Assembly (NCBI RefSeq): GCF_900176475.1
Contig: NZ_FWXX01000001.1
Coordinates: 834,087-898,086, forward strand
DNA length: 64,000 nucleotides
Origin: Tropicibacter naphthalenivorans
GTDB taxonomy: Bacteria; Pseudomonadota; Alphaproteobacteria; Rhodobacterales; Rhodobacteraceae
Direction of reading: 5' to 3'
The notes under the pieces were generated by a model that did no database searches, was not told where the DNA came from, and saw only the letters and a program-made list of their open reading frames with translations. Positions within the stretch are counted from its first letter, which is position 1; every line of letters begins with the position of its first letter. This document shows positions 1 through 9,539 of the stretch, piece by piece. A program made the position numbers and the translations under genes.

Positions 1-209
1 CCCGGCACGGCGCGGAACGAAATCGAGCCCTTCCACGGGTGCGAGCGTTCATACGACAGCAGCGTCTGCGGGCGACCATCCGGCGACAGCCGCGTTTCGA
101 TCAGGATCGACCCGCGCGGCATCAGGACATCCCTCTGCGCCGCCGTGGCGCCAAAGGTTTCGGGGCAGACCCACGCCCGCCCTTGCCCGGAAATCGCAAT
201 CCAGCTCAT
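1..209 (-). CDS. Hint-associated protein, N-terminal part (runs off the window)
   Basis: This reading frame starts with ATG at 209 and leaves the window at position 1, so only about 69 N-terminal residues are visible. The start overlaps the stop of the upstream Hint-domain gene by four bases (ATGA), so the two are probably co-translated. The visible part (RGSILIETRLSPDGRPQTLL, then SYERSHPWKG) resembles the N-terminus of Rhodobacteraceae proteins that join a concanavalin/LamG-like sheet region to a Hint module. No catalytic residues are visible. Function is unknown; a secreted or surface role is inferred only from the neighbour. Confidence 0.55.
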   Translation of the reverse strand, partial: MSWIAISGQGRAWVCPETFGATAAQRDVLMPRGSILIETRLSPDGRPQTLLSYERSHPWKGSISFRAVP

Positions 210-1837
210 GCCACCTGACCTCTGCGCAAGACGGCTGCTTCGTGTTTTTTCAATATTCGCCGCGCAGGAGGACCGTAGCCGCTGCCGGTCTCTGGGTCCA
301 GTTGCGGGAACAGCTGGGTGATTTCCGCCACCGTCTGTTGCTCAAAGACCGAACTCGTCTGCGGCCCGGGCAGAAAGCTCTCGGACAAGAGGCCATTGGC
401 GCGGATGATCTCGTGTTGGTCGAACAGCAGGTGGACATATTCGACCTGCCCGCCTTCGACCACGCGGATAGACTGGCCGTTGACCAGATACTTGGCGCAG
501 GCCAGCACCTCGGGTTCCTCGAACATCAGATGCGCCATGATGTCCTGCACCAGCACGCGATGCTGCGGCGAGACCATGATCGTGCGGTGATCGCCCAGCG
601 CGCCGCCCGCGATGCGCACCGGGGCCATGTCGCCCTTGGCTTCAACCACCCGAGAGCCAATCCAGCGCACCGGCTGCGGGCCGTTGTCGCGCGTCAGCAC
701 CAGATCGCCGGGCTCCAGCATGTGCACGGGGCACGTGCCTTCGGGCGTGTCGATCATCGTCCCCGCCACGAAACACGGCACCGAGTTCACCGTCACCACG
801 CCCACGTCGGTCTGTCCGGTGCTGCTCTGGACCGTGTAGGTGTAGTTGATCGTCTCTTCGTCGCCGTCGCCCAGCACGCTCATGGTGCCATCGGGGTTCA
901 GCGTAATCACCTGCCCGGTCGTCAGCGTCACCGTATCGCCCGCCACCACCGGCACATCGTTGATATGGGTGATGGTCAGCACGCCGCCGGTGTCGTTCAG
1001 ATCGTTCGCCAGCGCGTCAAAGGTCCGCGCGCCGACGGGGTTCACGCTGATCTCGTCCTGCATGGCGACAATCGTGGTCTGCACCGTGTTCGCGCCGATC
1101 AGCAGGTTCGAGTCGTAGTTGGCGTCCAGCACATCCGCGATGCCGATCCGGATAGAGTTCACCTGATCGGCCACCACCGGGATCGTCAGCGTCATGGTGA
1201 CGGTAAAGCCGTCCATCTCGGTGTTGTACTGGTCGGCGGTGTTGTCGACGTAGAGGTTCTCGTTCGCGCCTTCGTTGAGGTTGCCGGGATCCACGTCGCC
1301 ATCGCCAAAGCCCACGTCCACCTGCACGCCGTTCACCCAGACGCCGACAAAGTCCTGATACAGCGAGGTCGTGTACTCGGGGTATTCCTCCGAGGCGAAC
1401 ACGAACTGCATGGTCATCACGTCGCCCGTGGGGATGAAATCCACGTCGATGAACGAGGCGTCAAAGGTGTCCGCCCCCGCCGCCTGATCGAAATCCGCCA
1501 AGCCATCGGGGCCAGAGGTGTTGGTCGAGGTGTTGGTCTGCTGGTTCGAGTTGGTCGAATTCTGGTTCTGCCACCAGCCCCACCAGCCGCCGCCGCCCCC
1601 GCCGCCCGTGCCTGCGCTGTTGGTAAAGTCCTGCACCTGCCCCGTCGACAGGATCACCCCGCTGTCCGCAGGGGTCACCCCAGGCGAGGTGCTGTAGCCG
1701 CCGCTGTAGATCCCCGAAGACTGGGCCGCCCCGGTGTAGCTGGCGCTGACCACCGTCACGCCATCGCCGAAAATCGCTTCGGCCATCTGTACCGCAGACG
1801 CACTGGTATTGATTGCCAACTCTGAAGGAGCGACCAT
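206..1837 (-). CDS. Choice-of-anchor L domain and Hint domain protein
   Basis: The product has 543 residues from the ATG at 1837, which begins MVAPSELAINTSASAVQMA, the usual opening of a choice-of-anchor L domain. A longer frame from 1870 adds 11 unlikely residues. The first half is an acidic, Gly/Asn/Thr-rich beta domain with a GGGGGGG-WWGWW low-complexity stretch. A short repeat-like beta segment follows, then a C-terminal Hint module starting PCFVAGTMIDTPEG, whose Cys is the expected autoprocessing nucleophile. Such proteins are usually exported and lack a classical signal peptide. The substrate and partner are unknown. The gene overlaps the next frame by ATGA and may form an operon with it. 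Confidence 0.75.
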   Translation of the reverse strand: MVAPSELAINTSASAVQMAEAIFGDGVTVVSASYTGAAQSSGIYSGGYSTSPGVTPADSGVILSTGQVQDFTNSAGTGGGGGGGWWGWWQNQNSTNSNQQTNTSTNTSGPDGLADFDQAAGADTFDASFIDVDFIPTGDVMTMQFVFASEEYPEYTTSLYQDFVGVWVNGVQVDVGFGDGDVDPGNLNEGANENLYVDNTADQYNTEMDGFTVTMTLTIPVVADQVNSIRIGIADVLDANYDSNLLIGANTVQTTIVAMQDEISVNPVGARTFDALANDLNDTGGVLTITHINDVPVVAGDTVTLTTGQVITLNPDGTMSVLGDGDEETINYTYTVQSSTGQTDVGVVTVNSVPCFVAGTMIDTPEGTCPVHMLEPGDLVLTRDNGPQPVRWIGSRVVEAKGDMAPVRIAGGALGDHRTIMVSPQHRVLVQDIMAHLMFEEPEVLACAKYLVNGQSIRVVEGGQVEYVHLLFDQHEIIRANGLLSESFLPGPQTSSVFEQQTVAEITQLFPQLDPETGSGYGPPARRILKKHEAAVLRRGQVA

Positions 1838-2129
1838 GCTATGCCTCAATGCTCGCGCGGGGCATGACAACGCTCAAAGGGCCAGACGCTTTGCGCGCTC
1901 TTGGCCTTTGGGAAATCTGTGACTGGATACGCTCGCCTGCCTCGGCATTTTTATTTATTGACCAAGCGGTAACACACGCGTGAGGGGAACGTTAAGGCTT
2001 TATTAATGCTTGACCCTAGGGAACGCCCTATTTTCGCCCTAACCGTGATGCAATCACGTCACATTTGCCAAAACTCGCATGTCAGGATAGCCCTAGGCCA
2101 ACCGCGCCACAGGACCAAAGAGGACAGCC

Positions 2130-3269
2130 ATGATCGACGCCGTAGATTTGACCGCCAAGCTGGTGAAATGCCCTTCGGTGACGCCCGAAGAAGGCGGCGC
2201 GCTGGTGCTGCTGGAACAGCTTTTGTCGGACGCGGGCTTTGCCTGCACCCGCGTGGATCGCGGCGGGATTTCAAACCTTTACGCCCGCTGGGGTGACAAG
2301 GGGCACGCGCGCACCTTTGGCTTTAACGGCCATACGGACGTGGTGCCGATCGGCCGGATTGAGGATTGGCAGCACGATCCGTTCGGGGCCGAGATCGAAG
2401 ACGGCTTTATGTACGGGCGCGGCACCACCGACATGAAATCCGGCGTGGCCGCCTTTGCCGCCGCCGCCATCGACTTTGTCACCCAGACCCCACCCGACGG
2501 CGCCGTGGTGCTGGCGATCACCGGCGACGAAGAGGCCGACGCGCTGGACGGCACGGTCGCTTTGCTCGACTGGATGCAATCGGAGGGCGAGCAGATGTCA
2601 GTGTGTTTGGTGGGCGAGCCGACCTCGCCCGACCACATGGGCCAGATGATGAAGATCGGGCGGCGCGGGTCGCTGTCCGCTTGGTTCACTGTGGGCGGCC
2701 AGCAGGGCCACGCCGCCTACCCGCACCGCGCGCTCAACCCGTTGCCCGCCATCGCGCGGCTGATGGACCGCCTTGCCTCGCACGAGCTGGACAGCGGGAC
2801 CGAGCATTTCGACGCTTCGACGCTGGCAGTTGTGACCATCGACACCGGCAACCCCGCGACCAACGTGATCCCGGCCAAGACCTCTGGCACGGTAAACATC
2901 CGCTTTAACGACGCGCACACCGGGGCCGATCTGTCGGACTGGCTGCGCGCCGAGGCCGCCAAGATCGACGCCGAGTTCGGCACCACGACCGATGTGCAGA
3001 TCAAGATCTCGGGCGAGAGCTTTCTGACCCCGCCCGGCGCGCTGTCTGACCTGATCGCCGGCGCGGTCAAGGCCGAGACGGGCATCGCCCCCGAACTGTC
3101 CACCACGGGGGGCACCTCGGACGCGCGGTTCGTCAAGGATCACTGCCCGGTCGTGGAATTCGGCCTTGTGGGCAAGACGATGCACGCCGTGGACGAGCGC
3201 GTCGAAGTGGCCCAGATCAGCCAGCTCAAAGCCATCTACAGCCGCATCCTGTCGGACTACTTCGCATGA
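2130..3269 (+). CDS. dapE: Succinyl-diaminopimelate desuccinylase
   Basis: The 379-residue product matches the usual DapE length. DapE is a cytosolic di-zinc hydrolase that removes succinate from N-succinyl-LL-diaminopimelate in lysine and peptidoglycan precursor synthesis. Metal-binding landmarks are visible: GHTDVVP with His68, [10 protein letters not shown] with Asp101, TGDEEAD with the catalytic/metal Glu pair near 134-135, and a late GKTMHAVDE histidine. The start ATG follows AAGAGGACAGCC, an adequate ribosome binding site. The stop overlaps the next gene by ATGA, so dapE heads a short three-gene operon with an acetyltransferase and a DUF2064 gene. Confidence 0.95.
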   Translation: MIDAVDLTAKLVKCPSVTPEEGGALVLLEQLLSDAGFACTRVDRGGISNLYARWGDKGHARTFGFNGHTDVVPIGRIEDWQHDPFGAEIEDGFMYGRGTTDMKSGVAAFAAAAIDFVTQTPPDGAVVLAITGDEEADALDGTVALLDWMQSEGEQMSVCLVGEPTSPDHMGQMMKIGRRGSLSAWFTVGGQQGHAAYPHRALNPLPAIARLMDRLASHELDSGTEHFDASTLAVVTIDTGNPATNVIPAKTSGTVNIRFNDAHTGADLSDWLRAEAAKIDAEFGTTTDVQIKISGESFLTPPGALSDLIAGAVKAETGIAPELSTTGGTSDARFVKDHCPVVEFGLVGKTMHAVDERVEVAQISQLKAIYSRILSDYFA

Positions 3270-3679
3270 CGGTCAGCGTGGCGACGGACCCGGCAGAATG
3301 CTTTGCCCTGCGGCGGACCGTGTTCATCGAAGAGCAAGGCTTTACCGAGGCAGACGAGTGGGATGACCTCGACGCTTCTGCGGTGCATCTGGTCAAGCAC
3401 GTCAAAGACCAGCCCGTCGCCACCGCCCGCCTGATCCCCCAAGGGGACGCAGGCCGGATTGGCCGGATTTGCGTGCTGAAAACCGCGCGGGGCCTCGGCC
3501 TCGGGGCGGAACTGGTGCGCTACGGGATCGAGTATTTCGCAAGCAAAGGGGCCAAGCGCGTGGTCCTTGGCGCACAGGTCCGCGCGCAGGGTTTCTACGC
3601 CAAGCTGGGCTTTACCCCCATCGGCGCGGTCTACGACGACGGCGGCGTGCCGCATCAGGAAATGGAACGCGCCCTGTGA
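3266..3679 (+). CDS. GNAT family N-acetyltransferase (ElaA-like)
   Basis: This 137-residue single-domain acetyltransferase starts inside the dapE stop codon (ATGA). The N-terminus [15 protein letters not shown] and the central [22 protein letters not shown] hold the acetyl-CoA pyrophosphate-binding pattern (R/Q-x-x-G-x-G/A). The C-terminal [12 protein letters not shown] is the typical beta-alpha ending of GNAT proteins. It resembles the ElaA subgroup. The acyl acceptor cannot be read from the sequence. Translational coupling to dapE is positional and does not prove a role in lysine synthesis. Confidence 0.85.
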   Translation: MTVSVATDPAECFALRRTVFIEEQGFTEADEWDDLDASAVHLVKHVKDQPVATARLIPQGDAGRIGRICVLKTARGLGLGAELVRYGIEYFASKGAKRVVLGAQVRAQGFYAKLGFTPIGAVYDDGGVPHQEMERAL

Positions 3680-4251
3680 CGCGCACCCTGATCGTCATGG
3701 TCAAGGAACCGCGTCCGGGCCGGGTGAAAACCCGCCTTGGCCGCGACATAGGCCAGGTGGCGGCGGCGTGGTGGTTCCGCCATGCGGTCACCTCGCTGTT
3801 GAGGCGCATCCAAGACCCGCGCTGGCAAGTCGTTCTGGCCGTCGCCCCTGATACCGCCGTCACCAGCCGCGTCTGGCCTGCGCTGCCGCGCATCCCTCAG
3901 GGCAGTGGCGACCTCGGCCAGCGGATGGCCCGCGCTATGCGCGCCGCCCCTCCCGGCCCGGTCTGCGTGATCGGCGCGGACATTCCCGGCGTCACCCGCG
4001 CGGCGATTTGGCGGGCGTTCCGGGCGCTGGGGAACCACGACGCAGTGTTCGGCCCCGCGCCTGACGGCGGCTACTGGCTGGTGGGCACACGCAACACCCC
4101 GCCCAAGACCCTGTTCCACAACGTCCGCTGGTCCACGGAACACGCGCTGGTCGACACGCAAAACAGCATCAAAGGCGCTCGCATTGCCCAGATCGACACC
4201 CTGCAAGACGTGGACACTGCCGCCGATCTGATCGCCTTGCGCGGGAAATAA
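3676..4251 (+). CDS. DUF2064 / TIGR04282-type glycosyltransferase-like protein
   Basis: Translation probably starts at GTG 3676, which overlaps the upstream stop (GTGA), giving 191 residues; the open frame extends upstream without a better start. The N-terminus [20 protein letters not shown] and the later CVIGADIPGVTRAAI and GPAPDGGYWLVG are hallmarks of the DUF2064 family, a nucleotide-diphospho-sugar transferase fold. Members are annotated from arsenosugar clusters, but no arsenic genes are nearby, so the substrate is open. It is the last gene of the dapE operon. Confidence 0.8.
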   Translation: MTRTLIVMVKEPRPGRVKTRLGRDIGQVAAAWWFRHAVTSLLRRIQDPRWQVVLAVAPDTAVTSRVWPALPRIPQGSGDLGQRMARAMRAAPPGPVCVIGADIPGVTRAAIWRAFRALGNHDAVFGPAPDGGYWLVGTRNTPPKTLFHNVRWSTEHALVDTQNSIKGARIAQIDTLQDVDTAADLIALRGK

Positions 4252-4317
4252 CGCCCAAGGTCGCTTTGCCATCGAATGTCACATGACGCGCCCCTGTGGC
4301 CGTGCTACGTGGCAAGT

Positions 4318-6633
4318 ATGAACAGATTGCCCACCAAGCCCGAAATCCTCGAATGGATCTCTGAAAACCCGACGCTGACCTCCAAGCGTGACATTGCCAA
4401 GGCCTTTGGCATCAAGGGTGCCGCGCGCATTGATCTCAAGCGTGTGCTCAAGGAACTCGAAGCCGAGGGCCATCTGGAGAAACGCAAGAAGACCTACCGC
4501 GACCCCGATCGCCTGCCCCCGGTCAGCGTGCTGCAAGTCAAGGCCCCCGACGACAACGGCGATCTGTTCGCGCGCCCCTTGGAATGGCACGGCGAAGGGG
4601 TCGAGCCCATCGTTCTGGTGATCCCGCGCGCCTCGGACCCCGCTTTGGGCGAAGGCGACCGCATTCTGGCGCGTCTGCAGGTGGTGCACGAGGCCGACCA
4701 CAACTACGAGGCGCGCCTGATCCGCCGCGTCGGTCAGACCGCGCAAAAGGTCGTGGGCATCTACCGCGCTGGCTCCGAAGGCGGGCGCATCGTGCCCATC
4801 GACAAGGGCAGCGACAAGGAATGGATCGTCAAGGTGGACGCCACCGGCGGGGCCAAGGACGGCGAGCTGGTCGAGGCGGAACAAGCCGGGCCCAAGGGCC
4901 GCATGGGCCTGCCCTTTGCGCGCATCGTCACCCGTCTGGGCGACCCGACCGAACCGCGCGCCGTGTCGCTGATTGCGATCCACCAGCACGGCATCCCCGA
5001 CAACTTCCCCGAGGATGTCCTGGCCGAAGCGGACGCGCAAAAACCGGCGGGCCTGAGCGGGCGCACCGATCTGCGCGACATCCCGCTTGTGACCATCGAC
5101 CCCGCCGATGCGCGCGACCACGACGACGCGGTCTTTGCCGAGCCCGACACCGACCCCGCCAACAAAGGCGGCTTCCTGCTGTGGGTGGCGATTGCCGACG
5201 TGGCCCATTACGTGCGCCCCGGTTCGAAACTGGACCGCGAGGCGCGCAAGCGCGGGAACTCGTCCTATTTTCCCGACCGCGTGGTGCCGATGCTGCCCGA
5301 CCGGCTGTCCGGCGACCTGTGCTCCCTGCACGAAGGCGTGCCGCGCGCCTGTATCGCCGTTCGGATGAAGATCGACGCCGAGGGCAACAAGCTGGGCCAG
5401 ACCTTTATGCGTGGGCTCATGCGATCCCCCGCGTCGCTGAACTACAAAGAGGTGCAGGCCGCCTATGATGGCCAGCCCAACGACAAGACCGGGCCGCTGC
5501 TCGATCCGGTGATCCGGCCGCTTTATGCCGCCTACGAGGCGCTGCGCAGCGCCCGCCAGCGTCGCCAGCCGCTGGATCTGGACCTGCCAGAGCGCAAGAT
5601 CGTGCTGAACGACGAGGGCAAGGTTGTGTCCGTCGACTTCGCCGAGCGCATGGACGCCCACCGCCTGATCGAAGAGTTCATGGTGCTGGCCAACGTCGCC
5701 GCCGCCGAAACCTTGATCGCCAAGCGCACGCCGCTGCTGTTCCGCGTCCACGAGGAACCGCCCGTGGACAAGCTGGATTCGCTGCGCGAAACCGCCGCTG
5801 CGGCGGGCCTGACGCTGGCCAAGGGGCAGGTGCTGCAAACGCGCCACCTGAACAAGCTGCTGGCCGAAGCGCAGGGCACCGCCGACGACGAGCTGATCAA
5901 CATGGCGACCCTGCGGTCGATGACGCAGGCCTACTATAGCCCTAAAAACTTTGGGCATTTTGGCCTCGCGCTGCGGGATTACGCGCATTTCACCTCGCCC
6001 ATCCGGCGCTATAGCGACCTGATCGTGCACCGCGCGCTGATTAGCGCCCATGGCTGGGGCAAGGATGGCCTGACACCCGAAGACATGGAAACGCTGGAAC
6101 AAACCGGCGAGCATATTTCCGACACCGAGCGCCGCAGCATGATGGCCGAGCGTGACACGACGGACCGCTATCTGGCGGCCTTCCTGTCCGATCGCATCGG
6201 GGCCGAGTTCACCGGCAAAATCTCTGGCATTGCCAAGTTCGGCGTCTTTGTGAAGCTGGACGAAACCGGGGCGGACGGCCTTGTGCCGATCTCGACCCTT
6301 GGGAACGAATTCTTCCACTTTGACCGCGACTCTGGCACCCTCATGGGCGCCGATACCGGGCGCATCCTCGCACTGGGGATGCAGGCCAAGGTCAAGCTGA
6401 CCGAAGCCGCGCCCGTCACGGGTGGCATCGCCTTTCAGATGCTCGAACTCGAAGGCGAGCCGTTCAAAGGTGGCACCGGCGGGCGTGGGCGCGGCTTTGG
6501 CCGGGGGCGCGGTGGCCCCCGTGGTCCGGGTCGGCCCCGCTCTGGCCCCTCGCCTCAGCGCAAAGCCGCCAAGGCCAAGAAGAAAGACGCCAAGACCAAG
6601 CGCAAGGTCACGCGGCAGCGGCGGCAAAAGTAA
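4318..6633 (+). CDS. rnr: Ribonuclease R
   Basis: RNase R is a processive 3'-5' exoribonuclease of the RNB family that degrades structured RNA and defective transcripts. I chose ATG 4318 (MNRLPTKPEILEWISENP, 771 aa) because homologues begin near this motif; an in-frame ATG at 4276 would add 14 residues. The order is an N-terminal winged-helix segment, cold-shock/OB domains, the RNB core with IDPADARDHDDAVFAE (catalytic aspartates), a C-terminal S1 domain (GKISGIAKFGVFVKL) and a basic Gly/Arg/Lys-rich tail. Its last 26 bases overlap the convergent gst gene. Confidence 0.94.
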   Translation: MNRLPTKPEILEWISENPTLTSKRDIAKAFGIKGAARIDLKRVLKELEAEGHLEKRKKTYRDPDRLPPVSVLQVKAPDDNGDLFARPLEWHGEGVEPIVLVIPRASDPALGEGDRILARLQVVHEADHNYEARLIRRVGQTAQKVVGIYRAGSEGGRIVPIDKGSDKEWIVKVDATGGAKDGELVEAEQAGPKGRMGLPFARIVTRLGDPTEPRAVSLIAIHQHGIPDNFPEDVLAEADAQKPAGLSGRTDLRDIPLVTIDPADARDHDDAVFAEPDTDPANKGGFLLWVAIADVAHYVRPGSKLDREARKRGNSSYFPDRVVPMLPDRLSGDLCSLHEGVPRACIAVRMKIDAEGNKLGQTFMRGLMRSPASLNYKEVQAAYDGQPNDKTGPLLDPVIRPLYAAYEALRSARQRRQPLDLDLPERKIVLNDEGKVVSVDFAERMDAHRLIEEFMVLANVAAAETLIAKRTPLLFRVHEEPPVDKLDSLRETAAAAGLTLAKGQVLQTRHLNKLLAEAQGTADDELINMATLRSMTQAYYSPKNFGHFGLALRDYAHFTSPIRRYSDLIVHRALISAHGWGKDGLTPEDMETLEQTGEHISDTERRSMMAERDTTDRYLAAFLSDRIGAEFTGKISGIAKFGVFVKLDETGADGLVPISTLGNEFFHFDRDSGTLMGADTGRILALGMQAKVKLTEAAPVTGGIAFQMLELEGEPFKGGTGGRGRGFGRGRGGPRGPGRPRSGPSPQRKAAKAKKKDAKTKRKVTRQRRQK

Positions 6634-7330
6634 GGGCCGGGTAAAACCGGTCCCGCCCGCGCTGGGTATAGGCCATCAGCGCGCTCTGCTCGCGTACCAG
6701 ACGGCGCAGGGGAGTGTCCGCGGGCAGACGGTCAAGCATACTCAGCACCGGGAAAACCGCCGCATCCGCCGCCGTGGGCTGATCGCCGAACAGCCACGCG
6801 CTGTCCCCCAGTTGCGCCGCCAGGGCGTCCAGATCGGCGCGCAGGCAGCGCAGGCGGTCTTCTTCGCTATAGCGGGCCATGCCTTGGATCGTCAGCAGCT
6901 TGCGCACGTTGTCCCGCACCCGCCCCGGAATGATCAGCCGCAAGGGCGCGGGCATCCCGCCAAAAGCCGTCTTCAACATCACCGGCCAGCAATCGTCGCG
7001 CAGCCAGCGGTCGTGGATCAGCCCCAACCGCAAGCTATCCTCGGCCAGACGGATGATCGCATGGGCCTGCCCGCGCTGCGCATTGTTAAGGCCGGGGAAC
7101 AGATCGGCCCCCTGCTCTTCCAGCCACTGAAGGATGAAATTGCTATCGGGCACGAGGCCACCCGGCGTCCGCAAGGCGGGCAGTTTGCCGTAGCTGTCCT
7201 TGCCCCCGCGCGCGCACCACTCGGGTTGCCAAGGTTGGCCGGACATCTCCAGCAGGATCATCGCCTTGACGCAAAAGGGGGACAGGCTGGGGTCGCCATA
7301 ACCGGGGCGATACGTGAGAAGGGTCAACAT
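6608..7330 (-). CDS. Glutathione S-transferase family protein
   Basis: The 240-residue protein has an N-terminal thioredoxin-like half (LLTYRPGYGDPSLSPFCVKAM) with the 'SPFC' active-site-like turn and PALRTPGG / PDSNFILQWLE for glutathione contacts. An all-helical C-terminal half contains TAADAAVFPVLSML, the GST N-capping region. The substrate is unknown. The 3' end overlaps rnr on the opposite strand. The gene diverges from a WYL/HTH regulator across a 103-bp gap that carries four TGTCAG-type half-sites, so it is very likely a target of that regulator. Confidence 0.88.
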   Translation of the reverse strand: MLTLLTYRPGYGDPSLSPFCVKAMILLEMSGQPWQPEWCARGGKDSYGKLPALRTPGGLVPDSNFILQWLEEQGADLFPGLNNAQRGQAHAIIRLAEDSLRLGLIHDRWLRDDCWPVMLKTAFGGMPAPLRLIIPGRVRDNVRKLLTIQGMARYSEEDRLRCLRADLDALAAQLGDSAWLFGDQPTAADAAVFPVLSMLDRLPADTPLRRLVREQSALMAYTQRGRDRFYPALTFAAAAA

Positions 7331-7350
7331 AAGGGGGCTCCTGCGGGTTC

Positions 7351-7412
7351 AAATGTCTGACAATTAAATGTCTGACAATTGGATAGCCGCCCCTCCTGTC
7401 AGTTTCTGTCAG
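7351..7412. promoter_or_regulatory. Operator-like repeat cluster between gst and its regulator
   Basis: A perfect 15-bp unit, AAATGTCTGACAATT, occurs twice in tandem at 7351-7365 and 7366-7380. CTGTCAG occurs twice, at 7396-7402 and 7406-7412. All four share the CTGACA/TGTCAG half-site; the first two are in one orientation and the last two in the other. The cluster lies between two divergent starts. I infer binding by the adjacent WYL regulator and control of both genes. Confidence 0.6.
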
Positions 7413-7433
7413 CATGGTGTAGGATCGTGCATC

Positions 7434-8138
7434 ATGTCCCGCACCCATCGCCTGTTCCAACTGATGACTGCGCTGCGCCGCTCTGCCGGGCCGGTGACCG
7501 CTGCGTCGCTCGCCGCTGAGACCGGCGTTTCGGAACGCACGCTGTATCGCGACATCGACACCTTGCGCGGGCTGGGGGCGGTGATCGACGGCGAGGCGGG
7601 CTTTGGCTACACGCTGATCGAGGATGCCCACCTGCCGCCCCTGCAATTCGACGACGAAGAGCTGGAGGCGCTAGTTCTGGGCCTGCGCGAAGTCACCCAG
7701 ATCGGCGATCCCGCATTGGCCGAGGCCGCCCGCACCGCCCTCACCAAGCTGCGCGCCCGCCTGCCAGAGCGGTCCGCGCACCGTCTGGAATATGCCGTGC
7801 TGTCCGCCCGCCGCTTTGTCCCGCCGCCCGCGCCGGGGATCGACTCCAGCGCGCTGCGCAAGGCCTGCTGGGACGAGGCGCAGATCCGGTTCGACTACAC
7901 CGACAAGTCCGGCGCGCAGACCACGCGCGAGGTCAAACCGCTGCAAATCTCGTTCTTCGAGAACAGCCATTGCCTGATGGCGTGGTGCGTTTTACGCAGC
8001 GATTTCAGAGCCTTCCGTCTGGATCGCATGTCCGCGATGGAACGCACCGGCACGTCCTTTCGCCCCGAGCGTATCCCCCTGCTGCGCGCCTATCTCGACC
8101 AGATCAGGGCGGCAAGTTTCCGCAAAGACCAAAGCTGA
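7434..8138 (+). CDS. YafY-type transcriptional regulator (HTH-11 plus WYL domain)
   Basis: The start is taken at ATG 7434 (MSRTHRLFQLMTALRRS, 234 aa), preceded by AGGATC; the frame is open further upstream without a good start. Residues 1-60 form a helix-turn-helix (VTAASLAAETGVSERTLYRDIDTLRGLG). A WYL domain follows, with the WYL-like region around KPLQISFFENSHCLMAWCVLRSDFRAFRLDRM. Proteins of this class are ligand- or nucleic-acid-sensing one-component regulators. Divergence from gst and the shared operator repeats suggest local control and autoregulation. The inducer is unknown. Confidence 0.85.
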   Translation: MSRTHRLFQLMTALRRSAGPVTAASLAAETGVSERTLYRDIDTLRGLGAVIDGEAGFGYTLIEDAHLPPLQFDDEELEALVLGLREVTQIGDPALAEAARTALTKLRARLPERSAHRLEYAVLSARRFVPPPAPGIDSSALRKACWDEAQIRFDYTDKSGAQTTREVKPLQISFFENSHCLMAWCVLRSDFRAFRLDRMSAMERTGTSFRPERIPLLRAYLDQIRAASFRKDQS

Positions 8139-8201
8139 CCCTTGCCAGCATCTTTGGCCGCGTTAGGCTGATGTTAAAACAAAGAGCAGCAGAATCGAAA
8201 C

Positions 8202-9539
8202 ATGATACGTCCGATCCTCATCGGCTTGGCGCTGGTTTGCGCCGGGCTTCCTGCGTTTGCCGATCTGGTCCGCCCCAAGGCGCGACCGGTGGTCGAAGAC
8301 GTGGTTGCGCGCGCTGTGTCGGCTGAATTGTCCTTTTTGGACAGCGCCGCACCGCACGCGTCCCTGCGCCCCGCCCTGCGGCCAAGGGGCCTGTCGGCGG
8401 TGGCAACGGTGCATGGCGACGACCCCGGTTTTCATCAGTGGATCAAGGACTTCCGCCCCCGCGCGACCCGCGCCGGGATCAACGCGCGCACCTTTGACGC
8501 CGCCTTTCGCGGGGTGCGTTTCGACCCAAAAGTCGTCGCCCGCGACAGCAACCAGTCGGAGTTTTCCAAAACCATTTGGGACTACCTCGACAGCGCGGCG
8601 TCGGACAATCGCGTCCTGAAAGGGCGCGAGATGCTGCGCACCCACGGGGCGCTCTTGAACCAGATCGAGGCGCATTATGGCGTCGACAAAGAGGTCGTTC
8701 TAGCGATCTGGGGGATGGAATCGAATTTCGGCAGCCATCGCGGCAGCGATCCGGTGATCCAATCCATGGCCTCCTTGGCCTATGACGGGCGGCGGCGCAG
8801 CTTTTTCGAAGGAGAGTTGATCGCCGCGCTGAAAATCCTGCAAGGTGGGCACACCAGCCCCGAAAACCTGCGCGGTTCCTGGGCCGGCGCCATGGGGCAC
8901 ACGCAGTTTATGCCGAGTTCTTTCAATGCCTTGGCGGTGGATTTCACCGGCGACGGTCGCCGCGACATCTGGAGCGAGAACCCCGCCGACGCGCTGGCCT
9001 CGACCGCCAATTACCTCAAGAAAAGCGGCTGGATTCGCGGGATGCCTTGGGGCGTCGAAGTGCAACTGCCGCGCGGCTTTGATTACACGCAGGTGAGCCG
9101 GAAAATCCAGAAAATGCCCTCTCAATGGGCGCGTCTGGGCGTTTTGGACATGGACGGGCGGCCCGTGCGCGACTATGGCGCGGCGTCCTTGCTGCTGCCT
9201 GCTGGGCATCGCGGCGTGGCCTTTATGGTGTTCAAGAACTTCCGCGCGATCGAACGCTACAACGCCGCCGACGCCTATGTGATCGGGGTGGGCCACCTGT
9301 CCGACCGGATCATGGGCGGGCCGAAAATTCGCGGCAGCTGGCCGGTGAACGACCGCGCCCTGACCTTTTCCGAGCGCAAGGAAATGCAGCGCCGCCTGAC
9401 CGCCGCCGGGTTCAACACGCGCGGCGTGGACGGGCGGCTGGGGCCGAACTCGCTGGCAGCGTTGCGGGCCTATCAGCGCGCGCGCGGGCTGGTTCCGGAT
9501 GGCTACGCCTCGCTCAGCGTGTTGCAGAAACTGCGTTAG
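8202..9539 (+). CDS. Lytic murein transglycosylase (MltB/SLT_2 type)
   Basis: The 445-residue protein starts with a cleavable signal peptide (MIRPILIGLALVCAGLPAFA) and acts in the periplasm on peptidoglycan. The catalytic Glu lies in VVLAIWGMESNFGSHRG, followed by GSWAGAMGHTQFMPSSF and FTGDGRRDIW, all typical of the SLT_2/MltB family. The last about 60 residues (LTAAGFNTRGVDGRLGPNSLAALRAYQ) form a peptidoglycan-binding domain 1. There is no lipobox, so a soluble form is likely. Its end overlaps the convergent downstream gene by four bases. Confidence 0.92.
   Translation: MIRPILIGLALVCAGLPAFADLVRPKARPVVEDVVARAVSAELSFLDSAAPHASLRPALRPRGLSAVATVHGDDPGFHQWIKDFRPRATRAGINARTFDAAFRGVRFDPKVVARDSNQSEFSKTIWDYLDSAASDNRVLKGREMLRTHGALLNQIEAHYGVDKEVVLAIWGMESNFGSHRGSDPVIQSMASLAYDGRRRSFFEGELIAALKILQGGHTSPENLRGSWAGAMGHTQFMPSSFNALAVDFTGDGRRDIWSENPADALASTANYLKKSGWIRGMPWGVEVQLPRGFDYTQVSRKIQKMPSQWARLGVLDMDGRPVRDYGAASLLLPAGHRGVAFMVFKNFRAIERYNAADAYVIGVGHLSDRIMGGPKIRGSWPVNDRALTFSERKEMQRRLTAAGFNTRGVDGRLGPNSLAALRAYQRARGLVPDGYASLSVLQKLR

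Noticed and set aside
242..1825. Long plus-strand open frame opposite the Hint gene
   Set aside because: His/Arg/Val/Gly-rich translation typical of the antisense of a GC-rich gene; the minus strand encodes a recognisable protein.
4276..4317. Earlier in-frame ATG for rnr
   Set aside because: Would add 14 residues not expected from the family; 4318 fits the usual N-terminus.
4279..6627. 782-codon minus-strand frame opposite rnr
   Set aside because: Antisense shadow of ribonuclease R with no recognisable domains.
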